Part shown: positions 8,518 to 17,753 of the stretch, one piece after another
Layout of the letters: each line of letters begins with the position of its first letter
Position numbering within the stretch: position 1 is the stretch's first letter
Source: Acidobacteriota bacterium
GTDB taxonomy: Bacteria; Acidobacteriota; Terriglobia; Terriglobales; Acidobacteriaceae
Reading direction: 5' to 3'
DNA length: 64,000 nt
NCBI GenBank assembly: GCA_003010405.1
Contig: PJLO01000003.1
Coordinates: 272,612 to 336,611, forward strand
The notes under the pieces: model-generated
Seen by the model: the letters and a program-made list of their open reading frames with translations, nothing else
Told to the model about the DNA's origin: nothing
Database searches by the model: none
Made by a program: the position numbers and the translations under genes

Positions 8518-8897
8518 AGACTCTATACACCTGGCTCTGCATCATTATCGTCGTTTGTACCGCAGCCGCAGGAGATGTTTTTATCGCTCAGGCCATGCGG
8601 CGGATCGGAGACCTCGGTGAGCTTCGGCGGAAGCAGGGGCTGGTTTCGGTTCTCACCCGGGTTCTCTCCAGCGGAGCTCTGTTTTGCGGAATTTTCTTTA
8701 TGGCGCTGGCATTCTTCAGCAACCTGGTCGGCCTCTCCTGGGCGGATCTCAGCCTCATGGGCCCGGCCTCTGCCGCGCTCACGTTTGTCACCAATGCGAT
8801 TGGGGCCAAATTCTTTCTGGATGAGAATGTGGACAAGAGGCGCTGGTTCGCCACCGTTTTCGTCTGTTTAGGAGTCCTTCTGCTCACCACCTCCTAA
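8514..8897 (+). CDS. small four-helix EamA/SMR-type transporter, second of a pair
   Basis: A 127-residue partner of the preceding gene. The ATG overlaps the upstream stop (ATGA at 8514-8517), with GGAGG upstream in the end of the first gene. It again has four helices, with 'AAAGDVFIAQAMRRIGDLG' matching 'SIGDTFLARGMKEVG' of the first protein and 'WADLSLMGPASAALTFVTNAIGAKFFLDENVDKRRWFATVFVCLGVLLL' matching its C-terminal half. The two therefore appear to be paralogous half-transporters that probably work as a dual-topology-type heterodimer. A longer upstream frame exists but lies inside the first gene and is rejected. Confidence 0.75.
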   Translation: MKTLYTWLCIIIVVCTAAAGDVFIAQAMRRIGDLGELRRKQGLVSVLTRVLSSGALFCGIFFMALAFFSNLVGLSWADLSLMGPASAALTFVTNAIGAKFFLDENVDKRRWFATVFVCLGVLLLTTS

Positions 8898-8966
8898 TGC
8901 CGCGCTTCTCAATGCTTGCGCCCTGCTGTGAGCCAGTCTCCAACTGCTGATAAAATACTTCAAAGA

Positions 8967-10508
8967 ATGCCCATAAACGGCGGTCCCGTGCCACTCGAAA
9001 ACAACTCACCATCTCCTTCTCCGCGTCCACGCGTCGGATTTGTCAGCCTCGGTTGTCCCAAAAACCTTGTCGACTCCGAAGTTATGATGGGAATGCTCGC
9101 TTCCTCCGGTGCCGAGATCACGGCACGCGCCGAAGACGCCGATATCATTGTCATCAACACCTGCTCGTTCATCGATACGGCAAAGCAGGAATCCGTTGAC
9201 ACAATTCTCGAAATGGTCGAGCACAAGACAAGCGGCCGCGCAAAAAAGCTAATCGTCACCGGATGTCTCGTCGAGCGCTATCGCGATGAGATTCAGAAGA
9301 ATATTCCCGAAATCGACGCCGTCCTCGGAACCGGCGAACTGACTGACATTCTGGCCGCCGCCGGGGTAGTTGCTTCCGCTCCTGCGCCCGCACCGTTCAC
9401 CATCATCAATTCTGGAGCACATTCGCAATCCAGTGCGTCGCAACAGCTTAAGAGCGGAAAGCATGAGCCCTCGTCGCGCCCAGAAGGTCTTTTGCGCGAA
9501 AAGGCTGGACGCTTTGCTCGCGACACCTGGGACGGCGCCAGACCTGAACTTCCCAGCTATCTGTATGACGAGAACACACCCCGCCTGCTCGCCACGCCGC
9601 GTTATTCGGCCTATATAAAGATCGCTGAGGGCTGTGATCATCCTTGTGCTTTCTGTATCATTCCGCAGCTTCGCGGCAAGTTCCGCTCTCGCAGCATCGC
9701 CTCTGTTGTCACCGAGGCCCAGCGACTGGCCGCACAGGGCGTTCGCGAAATCAATCTGATTGGGCAGGACACGACCTGCTTCGGAGAAGATCTCGGGATT
9801 CAGGACGGTCTTGCCTCCCTGCTCGAACAGCTCGCGCAAGTCGAGGATCTCCGTTGGATTCGCTTCCTTTACGCTTATCCCAACAAAGTCACGCCGCGGT
9901 TGCTTGAGGTACTCGCAAAGTACCCGCGCCTTTGCCGCTATATCGACGTTCCGTTACAGCACGCCTCTGCGTCGGTGCTCAAGCGCATGAAGCGTGGCGG
10001 CTCGGCGGAGATCTTTCTCAAACTGATCGCCAAAATGCGCCAGACGGTCCCCGATCTCACCCTGCGCACCTCGTTCATTGTCGGCTTCCCGGGAGAAACC
10101 GAAGAGGACTTCCAGCAGCTTTGCGACTTCGTTACCACCGCACAATTCGACTGGCTTGGTGTTTTCTCTTATTCCGATGAGGAGGGTTCGCCCGCTTTTC
10201 ATTTGGGAGACAAGGTGCCACAGCGGGAAATCGAGCGTCGCCGTCGTAAACTCATGCAGCTACAAAAGCGAATCAGCCGCAAGCGCCGCAAGCAGTGGAT
10301 TGGCCGAGAAATTGAAGTTATGCTTGAAGGTCCCAGCGAGGAAACCGATCTCCTCTGGGAGGCCCGTACCCCGGCCCATGCTCCCGAGATTGACGGCAAG
10401 GTTTTCATCAACGATTTTGGAGAGCACCACTCTCCCAAAGCAGGCGACTTCCATCGCGCCATTGTGGAAGAGGCCTACGAGTACGATCTTGTTGCAAGGT
10501 TGTTATAG
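8967..10508 (+). CDS. rimO: ribosomal protein S12 methylthiotransferase
   Basis: A 513-residue MiaB/RimO-type radical SAM enzyme that adds a methylthio group to the conserved Asp of ribosomal protein S12. The N-terminal MTTase domain has the three cluster cysteines in 'SLGCPKNLVDSE', 'NTCSFIDTAKQES' and 'TGCLVERYRDE'; the radical SAM CxxxCxxC is 'GCDHPCAFCIIPQLRG', and a TRAM domain ends the protein. 'SLGCPKNLVDSE' and 'QHASASVLKRMKRGG' favour RimO over MiaB. A roughly 70-residue low-complexity insertion (residues about 135-205) separates the first two domains. The start is uncertain: ATG 8967 is chosen, TTG 8916 is in frame upstream, and neither has a strong ribosome site. Confidence 0.92.
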   Translation: MPINGGPVPLENNSPSPSPRPRVGFVSLGCPKNLVDSEVMMGMLASSGAEITARAEDADIIVINTCSFIDTAKQESVDTILEMVEHKTSGRAKKLIVTGCLVERYRDEIQKNIPEIDAVLGTGELTDILAAAGVVASAPAPAPFTIINSGAHSQSSASQQLKSGKHEPSSRPEGLLREKAGRFARDTWDGARPELPSYLYDENTPRLLATPRYSAYIKIAEGCDHPCAFCIIPQLRGKFRSRSIASVVTEAQRLAAQGVREINLIGQDTTCFGEDLGIQDGLASLLEQLAQVEDLRWIRFLYAYPNKVTPRLLEVLAKYPRLCRYIDVPLQHASASVLKRMKRGGSAEIFLKLIAKMRQTVPDLTLRTSFIVGFPGETEEDFQQLCDFVTTAQFDWLGVFSYSDEEGSPAFHLGDKVPQREIERRRRKLMQLQKRISRKRRKQWIGREIEVMLEGPSEETDLLWEARTPAHAPEIDGKVFINDFGEHHSPKAGDFHRAIVEEAYEYDLVARLL

Positions 10509-10562
10509 AGACAAAGGCTGTTCGCTTTCTAAAGAATTGCCGCTTGAATTGAAATTTGATCC

Positions 10563-10850
10563 ATGAAAAAGAAGAAGACTTCATCGCTCCGTTGCCCCAC
10601 TTGCCGCAAGATCGTGCTTGCAAAGGACCCGGACTTCCCCTTCTGCTCCGACCGTTGCCGTGTCATAGATCTCGGCAAGTGGATCAGTGAGGGTTATGTG
10701 ATCTCATCTCCGGTGAATGATCCCGAATCCGGCGGTGAAGCCGAGTACAATGAACCCAGACAGCGCCGCATTGGCAGCCTCAGAAAAAATCCCGCGACAC
10801 CCGCGTCAGCTGATGAAAACGAAAACGATAGTTACCGCAAGCCCAATTGA
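10563..10850 (+). CDS. yacG: YacG-type zinc-finger protein (DNA gyrase inhibitor family)
   Basis: A 95-residue protein whose first 45 residues form the YacG zinc finger: 'RCPTCRKIV' and 'FCSDRCRVIDLGKWISEGY', with the four cysteines in CxxC...CxxxC spacing. E. coli YacG binds GyrB and inhibits gyrase. The family core is about 65 residues; the remaining acidic/Asn-rich tail (after 'ISSPVNDPESGG') is an extension. The last third overlaps the probable start of pgpA in another frame. Confidence 0.85.
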   Translation: MKKKKTSSLRCPTCRKIVLAKDPDFPFCSDRCRVIDLGKWISEGYVISSPVNDPESGGEAEYNEPRQRRIGSLRKNPATPASADENENDSYRKPN

Positions 10851-11379
10851 GCAGGACACCCAAACGCCTAGCCAACACACGAGGAAAGGCTCCGTACGCC
10901 CAACCCGCCCCTATTGGGCGTGGACCATCGCAACATTTTTTGGCGCTGGCGCCCTGAAGCCCGGCCCAGGCACATGGGGCTCGGTGGGAGCCCTGCTCAC
11001 ATGGTGGTTCGTTGCCCACCATTTGCCGCCCAACATGCTCATTACAGGAGCTTTATTTTACTGTGCGCTGGCCACCGCTGTTGGAATCCCTGCCGCAACT
11101 CTGACCGCCCGCGCCTGTCATCGCGACGATCCATCGCACGTAGTTATTGACGAAGTCGCCGGCCAGATGCTCACGCTTGTTGCTGCGCCGCTCACTTGGA
11201 AGGCCCAGCTTACAGGCTTCGTGCTTTTTCGGGCCTTTGACATTCTCAAGCCCCCGCCCATCCGCCTGCTCGAACGCTTGCGCCCCGCCGGGGTCGGCAT
11301 AATGGTTGACGATCTTGGCGCTGGTTTCTTTGGTTTAATCGTTCTCCAACTCTTACTGCACTTCGGCATCGTAAGATAG
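10813..11379 (+). CDS. pgpA: phosphatidylglycerophosphatase A
   Basis: A protein of about 188 residues of the PgpA family, which removes phosphate from phosphatidylglycerophosphate in the inner membrane. The core begins 'ATFFGAGALKPGPGTWGSVGALLTW' and contains 'VVIDEVAGQML' and 'LFRAFDILKPPPIRLLERL...GVGIMVDDLGAGFFG', with the metal-binding Asp/Glu residues typical of the family. The start is uncertain: ATG 10813 lies inside the yacG frame (38-bp overlap), and in-frame ATGs at 10717 and 10750 also exist. The first 35 residues are not conserved-looking. It probably forms an operon with yacG. Confidence 0.88.
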   Translation: MKTKTIVTASPIEQDTQTPSQHTRKGSVRPTRPYWAWTIATFFGAGALKPGPGTWGSVGALLTWWFVAHHLPPNMLITGALFYCALATAVGIPAATLTARACHRDDPSHVVIDEVAGQMLTLVAAPLTWKAQLTGFVLFRAFDILKPPPIRLLERLRPAGVGIMVDDLGAGFFGLIVLQLLLHFGIVR

Positions 11380-11408
11380 GGGACTGATTCGGTACGAGCC
11401 ATTAACTT

Positions 11409-12449
11409 ATGAGCCAGATTTCAGAACCTCCTGTAATTACCTCGGTCGACCCTTTGTTTGCGCTGCCCGGCGGCGAGGTCGTTCTTCGCGGCAAAGCTCT
11501 CCTTACGAGTCTCAGCGAACAGACGCAGGTCTTCTTTGGCGAGGCTGAAGCCACTATAGTTTTCGGCTCCGCGGACCAGCTCACGGTGAACGTCCCTGAG
11601 AACCCATCGGGAGACACTCTGACCGTTACCACTCCAAACGGCTCTGTCTCCGCAAACATTACCCTGGCCGCCCTCCTGTCGGAAAATCTTCATCCGGTCG
11701 CGAATCCCGCTATCGATGATGCCGGTAACATTTACATCACATTTTCCGGAAGTCGTGGCCAGGCAGTGCCTACGTCGCTGTTCCGCATCGATAACGAGAC
11801 CGGGCTTACCCCATTAAGCGCCAACATCATGAATCCCAGCGGTCTCGCCTTGGACGCCGCCGGAAACCTCTACATATCTTCACGAAGCGAAGGCACAGTC
11901 TATCGCCTGACGGTCTCCGGAAACCTGTCCACCTACGCGGAAGGTATGGGCATAGCCACCGGTCTTGCCTTCGACGAGATTGGAAATCTTTATGTTGGCG
12001 ACCGGAGCGGCACAATCTTCAAGCTCGCACCTGACCGCCAAATCTTTGTTTTCGCCACGCTTGAGCCCAGCATCGCCGCCTATCATCTGGCTTTCTCACC
12101 CAGCGGAAACCTCTTTGTGACTGGACCTACCGTCTCTTCCAACGATTGCATCTATGAGATAGATCCGCACGGCGTTATCACCCGCTGGTTTGGCAATCTC
12201 GGACGCCCGCAGGGCATCGCTTTTGACCTTGAGAACAACTTGTACGTCGCCGCCTCCTGGCGGGGTCACCGGGGCATCATTCGCATCACGCCGGATAAGC
12301 AGGCTTCATTGGTGATCAGCGGCTCCAACCTCGTCGGCCTGGCCTTCGATCCCAGCAACGCTCTCGTCCTGGCAACCACCAATGCAGCTTACTTTCTTCC
12401 TTGGAGCGTTCCCGGTTACACGGTGACGCCGATACTCCCAGAACCATGA
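11409..12449 (+). CDS. IPT/TIG domain plus NHL/SMP-30-like beta-propeller protein
   Basis: A 346-residue protein. Residues about 7-85 form an IPT/TIG immunoglobulin-like domain ('PPVITSVDPLFALPGGEVVLRGKAL', 'VNVPENPSGDTLTVTTPNG'). The rest repeats a propeller motif: 'NPAIDDAGNIYITFSG', 'GLALDAAGNLYISSRSEGTVYRL', 'GLAFDEIGNLYVGDRSGTIFKL', 'HLAFSPSGNLFVTG', 'GIAFDLENNLYVAA', about six blades as in NHL or SMP-30 proteins. No signal peptide is visible, which is unusual because such domains are mostly exported. It ends 16 nt before a strong hairpin. The ligand is unknown. Confidence 0.75.
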   Translation: MSQISEPPVITSVDPLFALPGGEVVLRGKALLTSLSEQTQVFFGEAEATIVFGSADQLTVNVPENPSGDTLTVTTPNGSVSANITLAALLSENLHPVANPAIDDAGNIYITFSGSRGQAVPTSLFRIDNETGLTPLSANIMNPSGLALDAAGNLYISSRSEGTVYRLTVSGNLSTYAEGMGIATGLAFDEIGNLYVGDRSGTIFKLAPDRQIFVFATLEPSIAAYHLAFSPSGNLFVTGPTVSSNDCIYEIDPHGVITRWFGNLGRPQGIAFDLENNLYVAASWRGHRGIIRITPDKQASLVISGSNLVGLAFDPSNALVLATTNAAYFLPWSVPGYTVTPILPEP

Positions 12450-12465
12450 TCTTGCCGCTTCAACA

Positions 12466-12495
12466 AAATGCGCACCCCGATCGGGATGCGCATTT
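12466..12495. terminator. bidirectional terminator hairpin
   Basis: Arms AAATGCGC (12466-12473) and GCGCATTT (12488-12495) plus inner CCCG/CGGG pairing form a strong stem, with A-rich sequence before and T-rich after it. It lies between the convergent propeller gene (stop 12449) and the FKBP gene (stop 12520). Confidence 0.7.
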
Positions 12496-12519
12496 CTGGA
12501 AATCAAGTTGCGGAAAAGC

Positions 12520-12957
12520 TTAGTTCACTCCCAGCAACTCCACGTCAAAGATTAAGTAAGCACTCGGCGGAATGACCGGCGGCTGTCCTCGCCATCCATA
12601 AGCCATCTCTGGCGGGATCCTGAGCTGGCGCTTACCGCCAACCTTCATTCCGACAAGACCCAGATCCCAACCTTTGATTACCTGGCCCGCGCCCAGCGTG
12701 ATTACCAGCGGTTCATTACGGTCAAACGAACTGTCGAACTTCGTGCCTTGCTCCAGCAACCACCCGGTGTAGTTGACCGTTATTTTCCTGCCCTTGGTTG
12801 CCGCCGCGCCCGTTCCGACCTTCAGATCCCAGTATGCCAAGCCACCCGGTAAACTGATCCCCGCTCCGTCCACGGACGAAGGACGGCGGTGCTTGTCCTG
12901 TGCCGTCAACAGCATGGAGCTCGCCAACAGCAGTACTATCGTGAGTGAGGTCCGCAT
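12520..12957 (-). CDS. FKBP-type peptidyl-prolyl cis-trans isomerase, exported
   Basis: A 145-residue FKBP-type isomerase with an N-terminal signal peptide ('[16 protein letters not shown]'). The FKBP fold is complete: '[22 protein letters not shown]', '[29 protein letters not shown]' and '[10 protein letters not shown]', carrying the usual aromatic and Asp pocket residues. It should assist folding in the periplasm or at the cell surface. Its ATG follows the carB stop by 2 nt, so it is translated from the carA-carB transcript, an unexpected partner for a pyrimidine/arginine operon. Confidence 0.9.
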   Translation of the reverse strand: MRTSLTIVLLLASSMLLTAQDKHRRPSSVDGAGISLPGGLAYWDLKVGTGAAATKGRKITVNYTGWLLEQGTKFDSSFDRNEPLVITLGAGQVIKGWDLGLVGMKVGGKRQLRIPPEMAYGWRGQPPVIPPSAYLIFDVELLGVN

Positions 12958-12959
12958 CG

Positions 12960-15900
12960 TTATTCAGTCTCCACAGCGTCGCGCTTCACCGCGTCATGTG
13001 AGGCGTGCAGTTCCTGCAGATTGCTGACGCGGACGACTCCGGCCTGAAGCACCGGAATTCCTTCCACGACTGCACGCGCCGCGGACAGAGTCGTGATTGT
13101 CGGTATGCGTGCCAAAACCGCCGCACGGCGAATCGCCTTTCCATCGAACCAGGGCTCACTTCGCGCTTGCGGGGTGTTAATAATCAACTGAATCCGGTCG
13201 CCCTTGATGAGATCGACCACGTTCGGCCGCCCTTCTTTCACCTTGTAAACACGTTCTACGCGCATTCCGGCCTCTTCCAGCGCTTCGGCAGTTCCATGCG
13301 TAGCCACGAGTTTGAAACCCAAATCCACGAACTTGCGTGCTACATCTGCGACTTCGGGCTTGTCCCGTTCGTTTACGCTGATGAAGACAGTCCCCTTGCA
13401 AGGCAGCGCCTGTCCCGCAGCTAGTTGCGCCTTAGCAAACGCCTCGCCAAAGTTATCTGCAACTCCCATGACTTCGCCGGTTGAACGCATCTCCGGTCCG
13501 AGCACCGTGTCAACCCCTGGAAACTTATTCCAGGGGAACACTGGAGACTTCACATAGAAGCAATCCCCCGTATCCAAATCCTTGCGAGCATCAATGTTAT
13601 CCGGCAAAAACTCTCTCAGCTTTCGTCCCGTCATCAGCCGTGCTGCGATCTTCGCGCAAGGAACGCCTGTTGCCTTTGAGACGTATGGCACCGTGCGTGA
13701 GGCCCTCGGATTCACTTCGATCACATAAACCTTCTCGCGCTGAATCGCGAATTGAATATTCATCAGTCCGACAACATTCAGTGCTTTCGCCAGCTTGAAG
13801 GTGTATTCGCGAATCGTCTCCAGCACAGCAGGGGATAAATCGACACTCGGCAGTACGCACGACGAATCTCCCGAATGGATGCCCGCCTCTTCGATGTGCT
13901 CCATGATTCCGGCAATGACCACATCCTCGCCGTCGCTCAACGCGTCAACATCGACTTCGGTCGCTGCTTCCAGAAAGTGATCAATCAGGATCGGGCGGTC
14001 CTGCGAATACTCAACAGCCTGCCCCATGTACTCCTTCACGGCCTTGGCGTCGTACGCAATTACCATCGCGCGTCCGCCCAGCACATACGAAGGACGCACC
14101 AGCACCGGATAACCCACCTTCTCCGCCGCAACCAGAGCCTCGTCCACCGAAGTCGCCATGCCACCCGGTGACTGGGGAATTTCCAATTTGTTCAGCAGCG
14201 CCTCAAAGCGCTTGCGATCTTCGGCCAGATCAATCGACTCCGGCGAGGTTCCGATAATCTTCACGCCAGCATTCTTCAAGGGCAGCGCCAGGTTCAGCGG
14301 AGTCTGTCCGCCGAACTGCACAATCACGCCTATGTCTTCCGCCCCCTTCGCCTCGTGCTCGTAGATCGCCATGACGTCTTCAAATGTCAGTGGCTCGAAA
14401 TAAAGGCGGTCGCTGGTATCGTAGTCGGTCGAAACCGTCTCGGGATTGCAGTTGACCATGATGGATTCAATACCATCATCGTGCAGCGCAAACGCAGCAT
14501 GGCAGCAGCAGTAGTCGAATTCGATTCCCTGCCCGATGCGATTTGGTCCCGAGCCCAGGATGATAACCTTCTTCTTCGCAGTCGGCGTAGCCTCGTCCTC
14601 ATCTTCAAAGGTCGAGTACATATAGGGCGTGAAGCTCTCGAACTCCGCCGCGCAGGTATCCACGCGTTTATAAACCGGAGTGATTCCCATTTCCCGGCGC
14701 TTCTCGTAGATTTTGATCAAGCCCTCACGCGAAGGCATCTTCCACAGTTCGCTGAGCCTGGCGTCGCTGATTCCCTTGCGCTTAGCCTCCCGCATCTCTT
14801 CGGCCGTGATTGTCTCCAGAGAGCTGTTCTCCAGAGCACTCATTTCCTCGCCAATTTCTTTCAGTTGGTAAAGGAACCAGGGATCCATCCCCGTCAGCCG
14901 GGCTACGTGCGGCACTGTCCAGCCGGTGCGCAGCGCATATCGAACATATTGCAATCGCTCGGGATGCGGCGAAACCATCCGCTTGGTCATGATCTTCGGC
15001 TCGATCGCCTCGGCCTCCAGTCGTTTCCCGGTTTCCAGCGAGCGCACCGCTTTCAGCAGTGATTCTTTAAAGGTGCGGCCAATCGCCATCACCTCGCCGA
15101 CCGACTTCATCTGTGGCCCCAGGCTCTCGTCAGCGCCTGAAAATTTCTCGAACTGCCATTTCGGAATCTTCACCACCACGTAGTCCAGAGTAGGTTCGAA
15201 GCATGCCGGAGTCTTCTGCGTGATGTCGTTCGTGATCTCGTCGAGGGTGTAGCCCACGGCAAGCCGTGCCGCGATCTTCGCAATAGGAAAGCCAGTGGCC
15301 TTCGAGGCCAGCGCCGATGAACGCGAAACACGAGGGTTCATTTCGATTACAATCTGCCTACCTGTCGTAGGATTCACGGCAAACTGCACGTTCGATCCGC
15401 CGGTTTCAACGCCAATCTCGCGCATTACCTTGATCGCGCTGTTGCGCATGCGCTGATACTCGCGGTCGCTCAGCGTTTGAGCCGGGGCTACCGTTATCGA
15501 GTCGCCGGTGTGAACGCCCATAGGATCGAAGTTCTCAATCGAGCAGATAATGATGACGTTGTCTGCCAGATCGCGCATAACCTCTAGCTCGTATTCCTTC
15601 CAGCCCAGCACGCTCTCTTCGAGTAGAACCTCGTGTACCGGAGAAAGGTCCAGTCCACGAGCCAGCAATTCGACCAGTTCTTCGCGGTTATATGCGATGC
15701 CGCCGCCCGAACCGCCCAGCGTAAACGACGGACGCAGCACCACCGGAAACCCGAGCTTGGCAGAGAAGTCCAACCCATCCTTCAGGTTGTTGACCAGCAC
15801 CGAACGCGGCACATCCAAACCGATGCGCGTCATCGCGTCCTTAAAGAGCAAGCGGTCTTCCGCCTTTTTAATAGCTTCCAATTGCGCGCCAATCAGTATG

Positions 15901-16256
15901 ACGCCGTACTTCTCCAGCACACCGCTGTCGGCAAGTTCCACTGCAAGGTTCAGAGCGGTCTGCCCACCTACGGTCGGCAGCACGGCCATTCCTTTGCCAA
16001 CGCCGCGCTCCACTTCCTTTCGGATAATCTCCTCCGCGTACTGCCGCGTCAGCGGCTCAACATACGTGCGGTCGGCCATCTCCGGATCAGTCATGATCGT
16101 CGCGGGATTCGAGTTCACAAGCACAACCTCGAACCCTTCGGCCTTTAGCGCCTTGCACGCCTGTGTGCCGGAGTAGTCAAATTCCGCCGACTGTCCAATT
16201 ACAATCGGTCCGGAACCAAGAATCAGAATCTTCGAAATATCTGTGCGACGTGGCAT
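12960..16256 (-). CDS. carB: carbamoyl-phosphate synthase large subunit
   Basis: A 1098-residue large subunit of carbamoyl-phosphate synthase, with the expected two homologous ATP-grasp halves. The first begins '[28 protein letters not shown]'; the second, near residue 570, begins '[24 protein letters not shown]'. '[13 protein letters not shown]', '[24 protein letters not shown]' and '[25 protein letters not shown]' mark the nucleotide sites, and the C-terminal MGS-like allosteric domain ends 'NLQELHAS'. It makes carbamoyl phosphate from bicarbonate, ammonia and two ATP for arginine and pyrimidine synthesis. Full length. It lies 126 nt downstream of carA. Confidence 0.98.
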   Translation of the reverse strand: MPRRTDISKILILGSGPIVIGQSAEFDYSGTQACKALKAEGFEVVLVNSNPATIMTDPEMADRTYVEPLTRQYAEEIIRKEVERGVGKGMAVLPTVGGQTALNLAVELADSGVLEKYGVILIGAQLEAIKKAEDRLLFKDAMTRIGLDVPRSVLVNNLKDGLDFSAKLGFPVVLRPSFTLGGSGGGIAYNREELVELLARGLDLSPVHEVLLEESVLGWKEYELEVMRDLADNVIIICSIENFDPMGVHTGDSITVAPAQTLSDREYQRMRNSAIKVMREIGVETGGSNVQFAVNPTTGRQIVIEMNPRVSRSSALASKATGFPIAKIAARLAVGYTLDEITNDITQKTPACFEPTLDYVVVKIPKWQFEKFSGADESLGPQMKSVGEVMAIGRTFKESLLKAVRSLETGKRLEAEAIEPKIMTKRMVSPHPERLQYVRYALRTGWTVPHVARLTGMDPWFLYQLKEIGEEMSALENSSLETITAEEMREAKRKGISDARLSELWKMPSREGLIKIYEKRREMGITPVYKRVDTCAAEFESFTPYMYSTFEDEDEATPTAKKKVIILGSGPNRIGQGIEFDYCCCHAAFALHDDGIESIMVNCNPETVSTDYDTSDRLYFEPLTFEDVMAIYEHEAKGAEDIGVIVQFGGQTPLNLALPLKNAGVKIIGTSPESIDLAEDRKRFEALLNKLEIPQSPGGMATSVDEALVAAEKVGYPVLVRPSYVLGGRAMVIAYDAKAVKEYMGQAVEYSQDRPILIDHFLEAATEVDVDALSDGEDVVIAGIMEHIEEAGIHSGDSSCVLPSVDLSPAVLETIREYTFKLAKALNVVGLMNIQFAIQREKVYVIEVNPRASRTVPYVSKATGVPCAKIAARLMTGRKLREFLPDNIDARKDLDTGDCFYVKSPVFPWNKFPGVDTVLGPEMRSTGEVMGVADNFGEAFAKAQLAAGQALPCKGTVFISVNERDKPEVADVARKFVDLGFKLVATHGTAEALEEAGMRVERVYKVKEGRPNVVDLIKGDRIQLIINTPQARSEPWFDGKAIRRAAVLARIPTITTLSAARAVVEGIPVLQAGVVRVSNLQELHASHDAVKRDAVETE

Positions 16257-16300
16257 TTACGTTTGCTTTCTCACCTGCTAATTGAAACTTTTCACGAATA

Positions 16301-16324
16301 GTCGCGCGCTGTCATGCGCGCGAC
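16301..16324 (-). promoter_or_regulatory. GC-rich hairpin in the carA-carB intercistronic gap
   Basis: A perfect 9-bp inverted repeat, GTCGCGCGC (16301-16309) and GCGCGCGAC (16316-16324) with a 6-nt loop, sits in the 126-nt gap between the carA stop (16383) and the carB start (16256). It lacks a T-run, so it may act in mRNA processing, pausing or partial termination rather than full termination. Confidence 0.45.
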
Positions 16325-16382
16325 GAAGTAATTTTCGTTCGCCCAATACCGTCCAGTTTTTCGCCGGCAAACTTTACGCGTG

Positions 16383-17558
16383 CTACTTTCTCCACTCCTT
16401 CATCATCTTCACAAAGTCATCGAAGAGATAATGAGAGTCGTGCGGACCAGGCGCAGCCTCGGGATGATATTGCACGCTGAAAAGCGGATACGTCCGATGC
16501 CGCAGTCCTTCCAGTGTGTTGTCGTTCAGGTCCACGTGCGTCAACTCCACTTCGCTCTGCTTCAGCGAATCCGGATCGACCGCATAGTTGTGGTTGTGCG
16601 CCGTAATCTCGACTTTTCCGGTCTTCAGATGCTTTACCGGATGGTTCCCGCCATGATGCCCGAACTTGAGCTTGTAAGTCTTCCCTTCCAGCGCAAGCCC
16701 AATCAACTGATGTCCGAGGCAGATACCGAAGATGGGTATGCGTCCTGCCAGTTGCCGGATTGTCTTCTGCGCGTAAACGACGGCGTCCGGATCTCCCGGA
16801 CCGTTCGAAAGAAATATTCCATTTGGCTGAAGTGCAAGCACATCTTCGGCCGAAGTCTGAGCCGGAACCACGGTCACATCGCAACCGGAACTCACTAACC
16901 GCCTTAGAATGTTGTGCTTAATGCCATAGTCGAAGGCGACTACCTTCTTGCGCATTGCCGGATCGGGAACGGCTGCGGGCTCGGCGGTAATCACCGAGAG
17001 CTGCCGCGCCGAGGGGTGGGGCGCAATAATAATGCGTTCTTCCACATCTCCCTTGGTCCACTGATAGCTCTCTTTCGTGGATACAACCTTCGCCAGATCC
17101 ATTCCGTCGATGGTCGGCGTAGCTTTCGCCTTCTCAACCAACTTCTGAACGTCTGTCTCGCTGGTTGAAATTACTCCGCGCATGACGCCACGGTCGCGCA
17201 AGTGCCGCACCAAAGCGCGGGTATCAACGTCCGACAGCACAGGAACCTTGTGCCTCTCCAGATACTCGTCCGTCACCTGATGTGAGCGGTAGCTCGAAGC
17301 ATAAGGGGAAAATTCACGCACAATCAGCCCTTCGATATAGGGCTTGACTGCTTCTTCGTCGTCGGAATTCGTACCGTAGTTGCCGATTTCGGGATTCGTC
17401 AGAACAACAATTTGCCCAGCATAGGAGGGATCGGTAAATATCTCCTGATAGCCGGTAATGGATGTATTAAAAACTACTTCGCCGGTGCGTTCGACCCGCG
17501 CTCCGTAGCCTTTGCCGCGGAAGACTCTACCGTCTTCCAGCGCAAGGATAGCTTGCAT
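16383..17558 (-). CDS. carA: carbamoyl-phosphate synthase small subunit (glutaminase)
   Basis: A 391-residue small subunit that releases ammonia from glutamine for CarB. The N-terminal domain has '[31 protein letters not shown]'. The class I amidotransferase domain carries '[14 protein letters not shown]', the nucleophile in '[16 protein letters not shown]', and the His/Glu pair in '[14 protein letters not shown]'. Full length for the family. GAGG lies close before the ATG. Upstream lies an ARG-box-like palindrome over the likely promoter, consistent with arginine control of the carA-carB-FKBP operon. Confidence 0.97.
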   Translation of the reverse strand: MQAILALEDGRVFRGKGYGARVERTGEVVFNTSITGYQEIFTDPSYAGQIVVLTNPEIGNYGTNSDDEEAVKPYIEGLIVREFSPYASSYRSHQVTDEYLERHKVPVLSDVDTRALVRHLRDRGVMRGVISTSETDVQKLVEKAKATPTIDGMDLAKVVSTKESYQWTKGDVEERIIIAPHPSARQLSVITAEPAAVPDPAMRKKVVAFDYGIKHNILRRLVSSGCDVTVVPAQTSAEDVLALQPNGIFLSNGPGDPDAVVYAQKTIRQLAGRIPIFGICLGHQLIGLALEGKTYKLKFGHHGGNHPVKHLKTGKVEITAHNHNYAVDPDSLKQSEVELTHVDLNDNTLEGLRHRTYPLFSVQYHPEAAPGPHDSHYLFDDFVKMMKEWRK

Positions 17559-17642
17559 CGCATCCTCAGGGAGTGGATTTTCTAGATGATATCAGCTATT
17601 CGAGGGCCTTTGCAGTCTCTGCACAGGAAAAGCCAAGCTAAA

Positions 17643-17671
17643 TGCATTTAAATGCAGTCATTCGTATAATA
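17643..17671 (-). promoter_or_regulatory. ARG-box-like palindrome and -10 upstream of carA
   Basis: TGCATTTAAATGCA at 17643-17656 is a perfect 14-bp palindrome and fits the ArgR/AhrC operator pattern (TGnAT-N4-ATnCA, A/T-rich centre). On the minus strand a TATTAT hexamer at 17671-17666 could be a -10, which would place the transcript start at about 17658-17660, directly against the palindrome, about 100 nt upstream of the carA ATG. This is the geometry of a repressor site. No good -35 was found and no argR gene is in the window. Confidence 0.45.
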
Positions 17672-17753
17672 TGCATTCCTGACTTCCGCCTGTGCTCTGA
17701 AATTACGCACAACTGCCCAAAGATTGCCGGTCTCAATTCGCTTTTGTCTGTCT

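Noticed and set aside
14355..15062. 235-codon plus-strand frame inside carB
   Set aside because: Antisense to conserved carB sequence and without any domain or ribosome site.
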